From Pasteurella testudinis DSM 23072 (GTDB lineage: Bacteria > Pseudomonadota > Gammaproteobacteria > Enterobacterales > Pasteurellaceae), in assembly GCF_900176075.1 (NCBI RefSeq), contig NZ_FWWV01000003.1, positions 19,205 to 83,204 on the forward strand: a DNA stretch of 64,000 nucleotides. The letters run 5' to 3'. The stretch's first letter is position 1, and each line of letters starts with the position of its first letter. The notes beneath the pieces are model-generated. The model was not told the DNA's origin. It saw only the letters and a list, made by a program, of their open reading frames with translations, and did no database searches. Below are positions 46,836 to 56,354 of the stretch, piece by piece. A program made the position numbers and the translations under genes.

Positions 46836-47543
46836 ATGATGTTAGATCAACAAAACAGACAGCAATTTTTAGATCATCTGGCGGCGCAACTGGGCAGACC
46901 GTTGCGTAAACAGGTGACGGGCAGTTATCAAACCGTTACCCAACAGCCGACCCTGCGCTTAACCGAGCTGAACGACGATCAACGTTGTGCGGAATTTATC
47001 AAGGTGGCGACCGAAGTCATGGCGGTCGAATGTGTCTTGACCAAAGCGGAGGACGCCGCGACCGCACTTTTGGATTTGTGTGAAAAACTGCAAGGCGGCG
47101 AAGTGATTCTGAACGATGATCCGCGTTTAAGCGAATACGGCTTAACCCAAGCGGTGCAAGCACGCTACCCGACTCACATTTGGTCGGCGGCAACCGGCGA
47201 AGAAAACCGCACTTTTGCCGAAAAAGCCAATATCGGCATTGTTTTTGCCGAATACGGTTTGACCGAATCCGGCGGAATCGTGCTGTACTCCTCCGCCGAA
47301 CGCGGCCGCTCCAGCAGCTTGTTGCCGCAGGTGTCAATTGCGGTGGTGAAAAAAAGCACCATTTTGCCACGCGTAGCCCAACTGGCGACAATCCTGCACC
47401 AAAAAGCCCAGCAAGGCGAACGTATGCCGTCTTGTGTCAATATCATCTCCGGCCCAAGCGCCACCGCAGACATTGAACTCGTGAAAGTGATCGGCGTCCA
47501 CGGCCCGATTAAACAGGTTTATCTGGTGATCGAAGATATTTAA
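46836..47543 (+). CDS. lutC: Lactate utilization protein LutC (LldG)
   Basis: A 235-residue LUD-domain protein, third part of the lactate oxidising complex. Motifs: GIVFAEYGLTESGGIVLYSSAERGRSSSLLP-type region (about 135-165) and SCVNIISGPSATADIE. The start is the ATG at 46836 or the next one at 46839, both behind AAGGA; a TTG at 46818 is unlikely. It starts 14 bp after the lutB stop and ends the operon. Confidence 0.93.
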   Translation: MMLDQQNRQQFLDHLAAQLGRPLRKQVTGSYQTVTQQPTLRLTELNDDQRCAEFIKVATEVMAVECVLTKAEDAATALLDLCEKLQGGEVILNDDPRLSEYGLTQAVQARYPTHIWSAATGEENRTFAEKANIGIVFAEYGLTESGGIVLYSSAERGRSSSLLPQVSIAVVKKSTILPRVAQLATILHQKAQQGERMPSCVNIISGPSATADIELVKVIGVHGPIKQVYLVIEDI

Positions 47544-47552
47544 CCGCTCAAC

Positions 47553-47580
47553 GGTGGATATAACAAGGTGGATATAACAA
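47553..47580. repeat. Perfect 14-bp tandem duplication after lutC
   Basis: GGTGGATATAACAA twice head to tail, between the lutC stop and the terminator. Confidence 0.85.
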
Positions 47581-47614
47581 AAAAAGCAGAAGATGATCCG
47601 ATCTTCTGCTTTTT
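47581..47614 (+). terminator. Terminator of lldP-lutABC
   Basis: AAAAAGCAGAAGAT and ATCTTCTGCTTTTT, a perfect 14-bp stem with a 6-base loop and a T-run. Confidence 0.93.
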
Positions 47615-47653
47615 TATGGCACTAACGACTTACCCTATATCATCAAAATCACA

Positions 47654-47686
47654 CTGCCAACAGTACTAAAATATGGTACTATTTTA
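47654..47686 (+). promoter_or_regulatory. hicAB promoter with palindromic operator
   Basis: -35 CTGCCA (47654-47659), 17-bp spacer, -10 TACTAT (47677-47682). The dyad TAAAATA-TGGTAC-TATTTTA (47667-47686) covers the -10 and is a likely site for the ribbon-helix-helix domain of HicB. Confidence 0.6.
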
Positions 47687-47705
47687 TTGTAGGGAGCCGT
47701 CGCGA

Positions 47706-47960
47706 ATGAAAAATAGATCAAAATTGACGTTAAAACTGATTTTTAAACGTCCGGTCAGTGGCAATATTCGTTGGAGAGATATTGAATCACTTTTTTTAGA
47801 TTTAGGGGCAGAAATTGAAGAACGTGAAGGATCGCGTGTTGCTGTTATCTTATTTGGGCAAGTAAAAGTATTTCATCGTCCACACCCTAAACCTGATACC
47901 GATAAAGGTGCAGTTGCCAGTGTGAGAAAATGGTTAGAAGGAAATGGAGTAACATTATGA
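47706..47960 (+). CDS. hicA: HicA family toxin (mRNA interferase)
   Basis: Type II toxin of 84 residues with a dsRNA-binding-like fold that cleaves mRNA. The ATG at 47706 has AGGGAG upstream. Family features: FKRPVSGNIRWRDIESLFLDLGAE, GSRVAVILFGQVKVFHRPHPKPDTDKGAV with the active-site histidine in FHRPHP, and VRKWLEGNGV. Its stop overlaps the hicB start (ATGA). Confidence 0.9.
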   Translation: MKNRSKLTLKLIFKRPVSGNIRWRDIESLFLDLGAEIEEREGSRVAVILFGQVKVFHRPHPKPDTDKGAVASVRKWLEGNGVTL

Positions 47961-48301
47961 TTAATATGATGATAATTAACGGACATAAAGCAATAATTAC
48001 TTATGATGACGAAATTGGCTTATTTCGTGGTGAATTTAACGGATTAAACGGTGGTGCGGATTTTTATGCCGCTGATGTTGAAACTTTGCGTAGAGAGGGG
48101 GAAATATCACTCGCCGAATTTTTAGCCGTGTGTAGAGAAAAAGGGATTGAACCTTATAAAAGTTATTCCGGCCGCTTTAATCTACGCTTAGATCCTGCTT
48201 TACACGCCGAAATTGCGGCGTTTGCCAGTGCTGAAAATTTAAGTTTGAATGAATGGGTTGTCAAACGATTGAAAAATGATATTCAACGGCTTTCGAGATA
48301 A
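47957..48301 (+). CDS. hicB: HicB family antitoxin
   Basis: 114 residues from the ATG at 47957, which overlaps the hicA stop; GGAG lies 7 bases upstream. The N-terminal half is the partly degraded RNase H-like fold that binds the toxin (ITYDDEIGLFRGEFNGL). The C-terminal half is a ribbon-helix-helix DNA-binding domain (GRFNLRLDPALHAEIAAFASAENLSLNEWVVKRL), so it probably represses the operon. Confidence 0.9.
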   Translation: MINMMIINGHKAIITYDDEIGLFRGEFNGLNGGADFYAADVETLRREGEISLAEFLAVCREKGIEPYKSYSGRFNLRLDPALHAEIAAFASAENLSLNEWVVKRLKNDIQRLSR

Positions 48302-48303
48302 AA

Positions 48304-48343
48304 AACCGCACTTTACAGCCTTATTGACTGGCAAAGTGCGGTT
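48304..48343. terminator. Paired uptake sequence terminator between hicB and argG
   Basis: AACCGCACTTT and AAAGTGCGGTT form an 11-bp stem between convergent genes, with a T-run on the minus strand for argG. Confidence 0.8.
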
Positions 48344-48367
48344 GATTGCAATACTTAAAAAGCTGAA

Positions 48368-49765
<1,398 letters not shown>

Positions 49766-49835
49766 TTATGCGCCAAATCACATTTAAAGTCTAGGCTTAA
49801 AATAAAAATTCATTTATTTGCATAAAAAATCAATT

Positions 49836-49867
49836 AAACCGCACTTTATGCAAGCAAAGTGCGGTTT
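49836..49867 (-). terminator. Paired uptake sequence terminator of aroA
   Basis: AAACCGCACTTT and AAAGTGCGGTTT form a 12-bp stem 7 bp after the aroA stop. Confidence 0.8.
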
Positions 49868-49873
49868 CCACAA

Positions 49874-51205
49874 CTATTGGGCAATTGCCAAAAATTCGTT
49901 AAAAAAGGTCGGAAAGGTTTTGGCAGTGCAGTTCGGATCGAGGATCGCCACCGGCGTATCTGACAGCGCAATTAGCGCGAAACACATTGCCATGCGGTGA
50001 TCGTTGTAGGTTTCGATTTCCGCATGTTTAAATTGATTCGGTTGCAAGGGTTGAATGCGAATATAATCCTCGCCCTCTTCCACCGTTGCCCCGACTTTGC
50101 GCAACTCGGTTGCCATTGCCGTTAAGCGATCCGTTTCTTTCACGCGCCAGTTATAGATATTGCGGATCACCGTTTCGCCTTGGGCGAAAAGTGCGGTGGT
50201 GGCAATGGTCATCGCTGCGTCGGGAATATGATTCATATCCATATCCACACCGTGCAATTCACCCTGCTCCGCTTCGATAAAGCTGTCGCCCCAAGTGATT
50301 TTCGCGCCCATTTTTTCCAACACCTCGGCAAACAGGCGATCGCCTTGGATACTGTTTTTACCAATCCCCGTCACCCGCACTTTGCCTTTAATCGCGCCTG
50401 CGGCGAGGAAATAAGAAGCGGACGAGGCATCACCCTCCACTAAATATTCACCAACCGCTTGATACTGTTGTTGTCCTTTGACAATAAAAGTGCGGTAATC
50501 CTGATTCTCCACCTGCACGCCGAAAATCGCCATCATATTCAAGGTGATGTCGATATAGGGTTTTGACACCAATTCCCCGATAATTTCGATTTCGGTATCC
50601 GCTTGCGCCAACGGCGCAGCCATCAAAAGTGCGGTCAAAAACTGGCTGGAGACCGAACCGTCGATCCGCACTTTGCCACCGTTTAAACCGCTGTTGCGAA
50701 TCGCCAGCGGCGGATAGCCGTCGTTTTCCAAATAATCAATCTCCGCACCGGCTTGGCGCAACGCATCGACCAGATGTTTAATCGGGCGTTCTTTCATGCG
50801 CGGTTCGCCGGTCAATACAATTTCGCTCGTCTTTTCGTTCGTCTGCGCGCTCGGTTCGACTTGCAGATTGCGCAAACACAACGCCGCCGCCAACGGACGC
50901 ATTGCCGTGCCTGCATTGCCTAAAAACAGCGATAAACCTGAGTGCCAACGAAATGCGCCGCCCAACCCTGTCACTTTACATTCGGTTTTATCCTCTGACA
51001 GCTGATAGCTGACACCAAGCTGCTTGAGCGCATTTAACATATGACGTACATCGTCACTGTCTAATAAATTTGTGACATTCGTCGTACCCTTTGCCAATGC
51101 CGCCAATAACAGCGCACGATTGGACAAACTTTTCGAGCCGGGCAGATTGATTGCGCCTTCGACACGGGCGATCGGGTTTAAGGTAATTGAGGTTGGTTGT
51201 TGCAT
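49874..51205 (-). CDS. aroA: EPSP synthase (3-phosphoshikimate 1-carboxyvinyltransferase)
   Basis: Sixth step of the shikimate pathway. 443 residues. Motifs: [38 protein letters not shown] (class I type), and near the end [20 protein letters not shown]. The ribosome site is weak. Slightly longer than E. coli AroA (427). Confidence 0.95.
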   Translation of the reverse strand: MQQPTSITLNPIARVEGAINLPGSKSLSNRALLLAALAKGTTNVTNLLDSDDVRHMLNALKQLGVSYQLSEDKTECKVTGLGGAFRWHSGLSLFLGNAGTAMRPLAAALCLRNLQVEPSAQTNEKTSEIVLTGEPRMKERPIKHLVDALRQAGAEIDYLENDGYPPLAIRNSGLNGGKVRIDGSVSSQFLTALLMAAPLAQADTEIEIIGELVSKPYIDITLNMMAIFGVQVENQDYRTFIVKGQQQYQAVGEYLVEGDASSASYFLAAGAIKGKVRVTGIGKNSIQGDRLFAEVLEKMGAKITWGDSFIEAEQGELHGVDMDMNHIPDAAMTIATTALFAQGETVIRNIYNWRVKETDRLTAMATELRKVGATVEEGEDYIRIQPLQPNQFKHAEIETYNDHRMAMCFALIALSDTPVAILDPNCTAKTFPTFFNEFLAIAQ

Positions 51206-51240
51206 AAATTACTCATCAAAGATGTTTAGTCAAAGTAGGA

Positions 51241-51257
51241 GCGGATTGGTTATCCGC
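51241..51257. repeat. GGCGGAT-family palindrome, copy near aroA
   Basis: GCGGAT and ATCCGC around a TGGTT-type loop, within AGGAGCGGATTGGTTATCCG. It matches, inverted, the palindrome at 51318-51338. Confidence 0.7.
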
Positions 51258-51317
51258 CCGTGTACGAAGAACGATATAAGCATTTAATAAATAAAGCATA
51301 AATCTAAAGTGCGGTTC

Positions 51318-51338
51318 GGGCGGATAACTAATCCGCCC
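51318..51338. repeat. GGCGGAT-family palindrome, copy near hisC
   Basis: GGGCGGAT and ATCCGCCC around AACTA, 30 bp after the hisC stop; may end hisC transcription but lacks a T-run. Confidence 0.7.
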
Positions 51339-51367
51339 CTGCAATATTTATAAAATACGTTATGATG

Positions 51368-52465
51368 TTACAACCCCAAAATCAAACTCAGGGCATCGAT
51401 AAAGCGCTGGTTTTCTTCGGGTAAACCAATGCTGATCCGCAAGTGATTCGGTAAGCCGTAACCGGCGATCGGGCGTACGATCACGCCGTTTTCCAGCAAT
51501 TTTTGATAAATCGGTGCGGCAGGTTGTTTTAAGTCTAAAGTGATAAAATTGCCTTTGGACGGAATATACGCCAAGCCCTTTTGCTGGAAAAAGGTTTCCA
51601 ACTGCTTTAAGCCTTGACGGTTATTGTCCGCCACTTTTTCGATAAATTGATCGTCATTCACCACCGCCACCGCAGCACTTAATGCCAAGCTGTTACAGTT
51701 AAACGGTTGGCGCACACGGTTGCACAAATCGGCGACTTCCGGCGACGACACCATATAACCGATACGCAAGCCCGCCAAGCCATAGGCTTTGGACAGGGTA
51801 CGGCAAACGACTAAATTCGGGTATTTTTGCAGCAGATCGAATGACGGAACGCGTTCTTGCACCGAGGTAAATTCGGTATAAGCCTCGTCTAAAATCACCA
51901 AAATATGTTCCGGCACTTGCGCTAAAAAGGCTTCGATCTGAGCAGCGGTCAAGAACGTGCCGGTCGGATTATTCGGGTTGGCGATGTAAATCACTTTGGT
52001 TTTTTCGTTAATCGCCGCCAAAAAGCCGTTCAAATCATGCCCGTAATCTTTCGCCGGTACGACGATGGCTTTGGCGTTGATCGCCTGCGACACCAACGGA
52101 TAAACAATAAAAGTGTATTGCGAAAAAATCACTTCGTCACTGGCATTCAAAAAGGTGTGCGCGGTGATTTCCAATAAATCGTTCGAACCGTTGCCCAGCG
52201 TGATTTGTTCCGCTTGCACCCCGAATTTTTGCGCAATCGCCTGTTTCAGTTCAAAACCGTTGGCATCGGGATAACGGGTCAAATCGTCCAATTGACGTTG
52301 GATCGCCTGTTTGGCGCTTTGCGGAAAGCCGAACGGATTTTCATTCGACGCCAGTTTGATAATATTGGCAATGCCCAATTCCCGCTCCAGTTCTTCAATC
52401 GGCTTGCCTGCCTGATACGGCGATAATTGGCGCACGCCCGGATTGGCGATGTCGATAAATTTCAT
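51368..52465 (-). CDS. hisC: Histidinol-phosphate aminotransferase
   Basis: PLP-dependent aminotransferase of 365 residues. The ATG at 52465 (AGAGGA upstream) gives MKFIDIANPGVRQLSPYQAGKP, the family start. PLP-binding parts: LASNENPFG, YIANPNNPTGT, LDEAYTEF and the lysine in TLSKAYGLAGLRIGY. The rest of the histidine operon is absent, and it stands with serC, so a broader aromatic/histidinol-phosphate role is possible. It begins 44 bp after the Fic gene. Confidence 0.9.
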   Translation of the reverse strand: MKFIDIANPGVRQLSPYQAGKPIEELERELGIANIIKLASNENPFGFPQSAKQAIQRQLDDLTRYPDANGFELKQAIAQKFGVQAEQITLGNGSNDLLEITAHTFLNASDEVIFSQYTFIVYPLVSQAINAKAIVVPAKDYGHDLNGFLAAINEKTKVIYIANPNNPTGTFLTAAQIEAFLAQVPEHILVILDEAYTEFTSVQERVPSFDLLQKYPNLVVCRTLSKAYGLAGLRIGYMVSSPEVADLCNRVRQPFNCNSLALSAAVAVVNDDQFIEKVADNNRQGLKQLETFFQQKGLAYIPSKGNFITLDLKQPAAPIYQKLLENGVIVRPIAGYGLPNHLRISIGLPEENQRFIDALSLILGL

Positions 52466-52509
52466 AGTGTCCTCTACATTGATATTTGCTGCGCGCTGTG
52501 ACCGCACTT

Positions 52510-53289
52510 TTAATTTGCTGTTTGCCAATTTGCATTAAGTATGGTTAATGTGCGCAGCATGGTTTCCTTTAACGCTTCGGCGACAAAGCGAATGATTGAT
52601 TGATATTTTCCATCATCGGCTTCCGCCAACGCACGGTAGTAATCCACACGCTTTTCCGCTTGCAAAATGGCAACCTGATAACCGGCTTTCATCAATTCTA
52701 AATTCAATAACAAGCGACCGGTTCTGCCGTTGCCGTCGATAAAAGGGTGAACGGCAACAAAACGGCTGTGCAAAATCGCCGCTCGTTCAATCGGATTCAA
52801 CTTGTCTGTCTGCATGGCATTCCAAGCAATCAATTCCGCCATTTGCGGCTGCACCAAATAGGGCTGCGGCGGTTGGTGTTCCGCACCGCTGATCGCCACC
52901 GGTATCGTGCGGTATTTGCCGGCCTCACGGGCATGATCGGTTTTTTGCAAAATCAGGTAATGAAAATTTTTAACCGTGCTTTCATCAAGCGGATTATTTT
53001 CTTTTCCCAAATCAATCAGATAATAGATCGCTTCTTGATGATTTAAAATATCCAAATGATCTTTGAACGGTTTCCCGTTTGCGGTAATTCCGTTTTCCAA
53101 CAGCACTTTGGTTTCGAAAATATCCAATCGGTTGCCTTCAATCGCGTTGGACTGCTGGTTGTATTTCAACATCAGATCATCTTGAATCAGCTGTAAACTT
53201 GCCTGATTTAACGGACGACAGCGATCTAATGCCGCTTTCATCTTCGCCAATTCCGCCAATAATGCCGTGTTGCAATCGGAGGTTGCCAT
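52510..53289 (-). CDS. Fic family protein, class II (self-inhibited AMP transferase)
   Basis: Fic proteins transfer AMP or related groups onto target proteins. From the ATG at 53289 the protein has 259 residues. The Fic core HPFIDGNGRTGR (181-192) is complete, with the catalytic His181. The N-terminal inhibitory motif SNAIEGN (47-53) fits (S/T)xxxE(G/N), so the inhibitor helix is in the same chain (class II). Between them lie AREAGKYRTIPVAISGAEH and PHPP-like loop residues that shape the flap. The start is 4 bp after the serC stop, so it is cotranscribed with serC. The target is unknown. Confidence 0.9.
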   Translation of the reverse strand: MATSDCNTALLAELAKMKAALDRCRPLNQASLQLIQDDLMLKYNQQSNAIEGNRLDIFETKVLLENGITANGKPFKDHLDILNHQEAIYYLIDLGKENNPLDESTVKNFHYLILQKTDHAREAGKYRTIPVAISGAEHQPPQPYLVQPQMAELIAWNAMQTDKLNPIERAAILHSRFVAVHPFIDGNGRTGRLLLNLELMKAGYQVAILQAEKRVDYYRALAEADDGKYQSIIRFVAEALKETMLRTLTILNANWQTAN

Positions 53290-53293
53290 AGCG

Positions 53294-54379
53294 TTACTGA
53301 TTTTCCTGCGCAAATTGTTGCATGAATGCAATCAGGGCTTCCACCCCCTCAATCGGCATGGCGTTGTAAATCGAGGCGCGCATGCCGCCGACGATGCGGT
53401 GTCCTTTCAGTGCCTGTAAACCGCACTTGGTGGCTGCGGCGACAAATTTGGCATTCAGGTCGTCATTCTCGGTGGTAAAGGTGACGTTCATCAAAGAGCG
53501 GTTGGCGACAGCGACGGTGTTGCGGTAAAAACCGCTTTGATCGAGATAAGCATACAATTTTTCCGCTTTGGCACGGTTGCGGCTCTCCATTGCACTTAAG
53601 CCGCCGTTATCCAACAACCATTGGAACACCAACGAGCAGAGATACCACGCGAACGTCGGCGGCGTGTTGAACATCGAATCGTTGTCACGCAAAATTTGAT
53701 AATTCCAGATTGACGGCGTGGCGCTGCGGGCTTTGCCGATCAGGTCGTCACGCACGATTAAAATCACAATGCCGGAAGGTCCCATATTTTTTTGCGCGCC
53801 GGCATAGATCATGCCGAATTTGCTGACATCAATCGGACGGGAAAGAATATTCGACGACATATCCGCCACCAGCACCGCATCGCCGACATTCGGTACATCA
53901 AAAATTTCTACGCCGCTGATGGTTTCGTTCGGGCAATAATGTACATAATCGTATTGGGCGGCAATCTCGCTGAAATCCAATTTTTCCACACCGACCACAC
54001 CGTCTTTTTCTGCGGTGATCGTCACTTCGTCGATCTTACCGAACAGACGTGCTTCTTTAGCCGCCGCCGCCGACCAATAACCGCTGTTCAAATAAAGCGC
54101 TTTGCCGTTTTCACCCAATAAATTCAGCGGAATCGCGGCAAATTGCCCGCGCGCGCCGCCTTGGGCAAACAATACTTGATAGTTATCCGGAATCGCCAAC
54201 AGTTCACGGATTTGTTGGATCGAACGCTCCGCCAATGCCATAAAATTTTTACCACGGTGGCTGACTTCCATCACCGAGGTTTGCAACGCTTCCCAGTTCA
54301 GCAACTCTTGCTGTGCTTGTGCTAAAACCGCCTGTGGCATCATCGCCGGACCGGCACTGAAATTAAATACTTGTGACAT
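53294..54379 (-). CDS. serC: Phosphoserine aminotransferase
   Basis: Second step of serine synthesis, also used for pyridoxal phosphate synthesis. 361 residues. Features: FNFSAGPAMMPQAVL, FAQGGARGQFAAIPLN, VADMSSNILSRPIDVSKFGMIYAGAQKNMGPSG with the PLP lysine, and LKGHRIVGGMRASIYNAMP. AAGG precedes the ATG. Followed directly by the Fic gene. Confidence 0.96.
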   Translation of the reverse strand: MSQVFNFSAGPAMMPQAVLAQAQQELLNWEALQTSVMEVSHRGKNFMALAERSIQQIRELLAIPDNYQVLFAQGGARGQFAAIPLNLLGENGKALYLNSGYWSAAAAKEARLFGKIDEVTITAEKDGVVGVEKLDFSEIAAQYDYVHYCPNETISGVEIFDVPNVGDAVLVADMSSNILSRPIDVSKFGMIYAGAQKNMGPSGIVILIVRDDLIGKARSATPSIWNYQILRDNDSMFNTPPTFAWYLCSLVFQWLLDNGGLSAMESRNRAKAEKLYAYLDQSGFYRNTVAVANRSLMNVTFTTENDDLNAKFVAAATKCGLQALKGHRIVGGMRASIYNAMPIEGVEALIAFMQQFAQENQ

Positions 54380-54833
54380 GTTTTGACCTTAATTCTACCA
54401 ATGAAATAAATAGCATTAGTTTTATCATTCCGTTCTGCTCTTATCAATCGCTTTATCACATTTAATGCCATTTTTATTCTGCAAAACGTGATCGAAGCCT
54501 TTGACGATCTGTGCTAAAAAGGATAAATTAGAGGAAGTGATTAGGGTCTGTTGATGTTTGTTTATATTTTGAGTTGTTGTTTAAAATTAGCACAATCTAG
54601 CCGTAAGCCGAAATCAATAGTGGGGCTATTGATGAGGGTTACAACGACGAGTGTGCTAATTTTAAACGCGACCCGTAGGGCTATGACTATTTTTTGCCAC
54701 TACTGCGTTAAAAGCCGTTTGTTTAGAATGACTAAACTTCACGACTTTTGCCTTGTATTGGCAAAAAATAATCTATAGCTCAAATTATAAACAAACATCA
54801 ACAGACCCTAATAATCAATAAGCGAGTGTAAAA
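54380..54833. other. Intergenic region with MITE-like element
   Basis: A 454-bp gap between divergent serC and tmaR, most of it filled by the 267-bp element at 54543-54809. The remaining 160 bp next to serC must hold its promoter; I see no clear boxes. Confidence 0.7.
54543..54809. repeat. MITE-like palindromic element, long copy
   Basis: 267 bp. The ends are 31-bp inverted repeats with about one or two mismatches, beginning AGGGTCTGTTGATGTTTG. Inside are further nested dyads: GTTTAAAATTAGCAC (54579-54593) with its exact reverse complement (54653-54667), and ATCAATAG/CTATTGAT (54613-54633). No protein gene is credible in it. The flanks read TT before and AATAA after, so insertion in a TA/TTA target is possible. 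A deleted copy lies at 1139-1258. Confidence 0.85.
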
Positions 54834-55163
54834 ATGGACGCTGTAAATAAACAATGTTTTCAAGACGTTTTGGAATATGTCAGCCTGGCGCGTCAGCGCA
54901 ATAAATTGAAACGCGATATGGTCGATATCGAACGCAAAATTCGTGATAACCAAAAACGCGTACTGTTGTTGGATAATTTAAACCAATACATCAGCGATGA
55001 AATGAGCGTGGCGGATATCCGCGCGATTATTTCCACCATGCGTGACGATTACGAAGATCGTATCGACGATTATGTGATTCGCAATGCGGAAAATTCGAAA
55101 CAACGCCGTGAAATCAGCAAAAAATTGACGGATCAAGCCAAAGCCCGTCAGGCAAAAAAATAG
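54834..55163 (+). CDS. tmaR: PTS system regulator TmaR (YeeX, DUF496)
   Basis: Polar regulator that in E. coli holds enzyme I of the sugar phosphotransferase system at the pole in an inactive cluster. 109 residues, the same length as E. coli TmaR. Nearly all is coiled coil: [25 protein letters not shown] start, then [12 protein letters not shown] and [16 protein letters not shown]. Tyr73 lines up with the phosphorylated Tyr72 of E. coli. The ribosome site is weak. The MITE-like element ends 24 bp before the ATG and may supply its promoter. Confidence 0.9.
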   Translation: MDAVNKQCFQDVLEYVSLARQRNKLKRDMVDIERKIRDNQKRVLLLDNLNQYISDEMSVADIRAIISTMRDDYEDRIDDYVIRNAENSKQRREISKKLTDQAKARQAKK

Positions 55164-55180
55164 TTTGCGCGGTTTTTGAT

Positions 55181-55210
55181 AAACATTGATGAACATTGAT
55201 GAACATTAAG
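55181..55210. repeat. Three tandem 10-bp repeats after tmaR
   Basis: AAACATTGAT, GAACATTGAT and GAACATTAAG in a row between the tmaR stop and the terminator. Confidence 0.75.
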
Positions 55211-55232
55211 GGCGGATTTTATATCCGCCCTT
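55208..55232. terminator. Bidirectional terminator between tmaR and mscS (GGCGGAT family)
   Basis: AAGGGCGGAT and ATCCGCCCTT form a 10-bp stem followed by a T-run on the plus strand. Confidence 0.92.
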
Positions 55233-55235
55233 TTT

Positions 55236-55271
55236 GATCTAACGAGAGATCTAACGAGTGATCTAACTAAT
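55236..55271. repeat. Three tandem 12-bp repeats at the mscS stop
   Basis: GATCTAACGAGA, GATCTAACGAGT and GATCTAACTAAT; the last unit contains the mscS stop codon. Confidence 0.85.
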
Positions 55272-56178
55272 GCGATTTCTTCTCGACGCCGACCACTAAA
55301 TCTTGATCCAGATGGACGTTTAATTGATTAAACGGAATCGCAATGCCCGCTTTATCAAACTCCAACTTCACTTTTTCGGTGATCGCAAAATAGACGCCCC
55401 AGTAGTCTGCGGTTCTTGTCCACGGGCGGACAAACAACTGCACGCTGTTTGAGGCAAGCGAACCGACGACGATTGTCGGTTGCGGATTTTGCAGGATACG
55501 CGAATCGTGTGCCAGACAATCGGCAATGATCTGCTTTGCGCTCGGAATGTCGCTGCTGTAATCAATATCAAAGATAAAATCCACCCGACGGGTTTCATTG
55601 CTTGAGTAGTTGGTAATGCTGTCGCCGAACACTTTGCCGTTCGGCACCAATACGGTTTTGTTGTCACCGGTGCGCAATTCGACCACCAATAGGCCGATTT
55701 GATTGACCACCCCTGCCGTGCCGCCGGCTTCGATGTAATCCCCTTTGCGGAACGGTTTGAAAATCAAGATCATCACACCGGCAGCAAAATTTTGCAGCGA
55801 ATTTTGCAACGCCAAGCCGACCGCCAAACCTGCCGCCCCGATTAACGCCACCAACGAGCTGGTGTTAATGCCCAGTTGCGATAAAGCGGCAATAATCACA
55901 ATGAGCAGGAAAAGGAAGTAGCTGATTGAGCTGACGAAACCCTGTAACATTTCGTCACGGCTGGAGCGCAATACCGCCTTGCCCAACAGGCGGCTTAAAA
56001 AACGCGCTATTGCTTTACCAATCAAATAAATTGCAATTGCCAATAAGATTTTTGTGCCGTAAGGAATTAGCCATTGATTTAAAAACGTATTAAAATCCAG
56101 CTGTTGCACGCCATTAATTAACGCTGCGGTCTGCGCCTGAATATCCACTGTCGTGGCTTCTGTTGTGGTGGTTGTCAT
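55267..56178 (-). CDS. mscS: Small-conductance mechanosensitive channel MscS
   Basis: Opens under membrane tension to protect against hypo-osmotic shock. 303 residues. Three membrane helices; TM3 is the glycine/alanine-rich pore helix ALIGAAGLAVGLALQNSLQNFAAGVM, followed by ILIFKPFRKGDYIEAGGTAG. The beta domain has DNKTVLVPNGKVFGDSITNYS. GAGGA precedes the ATG. The N-terminus is threonine-rich (MTTTTTEATT). Confidence 0.93.
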   Translation of the reverse strand: MTTTTTEATTVDIQAQTAALINGVQQLDFNTFLNQWLIPYGTKILLAIAIYLIGKAIARFLSRLLGKAVLRSSRDEMLQGFVSSISYFLFLLIVIIAALSQLGINTSSLVALIGAAGLAVGLALQNSLQNFAAGVMILIFKPFRKGDYIEAGGTAGVVNQIGLLVVELRTGDNKTVLVPNGKVFGDSITNYSSNETRRVDFIFDIDYSSDIPSAKQIIADCLAHDSRILQNPQPTIVVGSLASNSVQLFVRPWTRTADYWGVYFAITEKVKLEFDKAGIAIPFNQLNVHLDQDLVVGVEKKSH

Positions 56179-56354
56179 GATGATTCCTCTTTTAAGATGT
56201 TAAAGTGCGGTCTATTTTAGCATAAGACAGCCCCTACATATTCAGCAAGTTTGCGTAAATCCGACTAAATTCGTCGGAAATAATTGCCTATCGGTCAAAT
56301 TTTCTTTAAAATTCGCACAAATAAATATTTTAAATATATCTTTAAGGATACCTT

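Noticed and set aside
47706..48301. Genomic island around hicAB
   Set aside because: No integrase, attachment repeats or tRNA nearby; just the two genes between ordinary operons.
54551..54778. Frame of 75 codons within the MITE-like element
   Set aside because: Starts inside the terminal repeat, no ribosome site, no family likeness; the element is better explained as non-coding.
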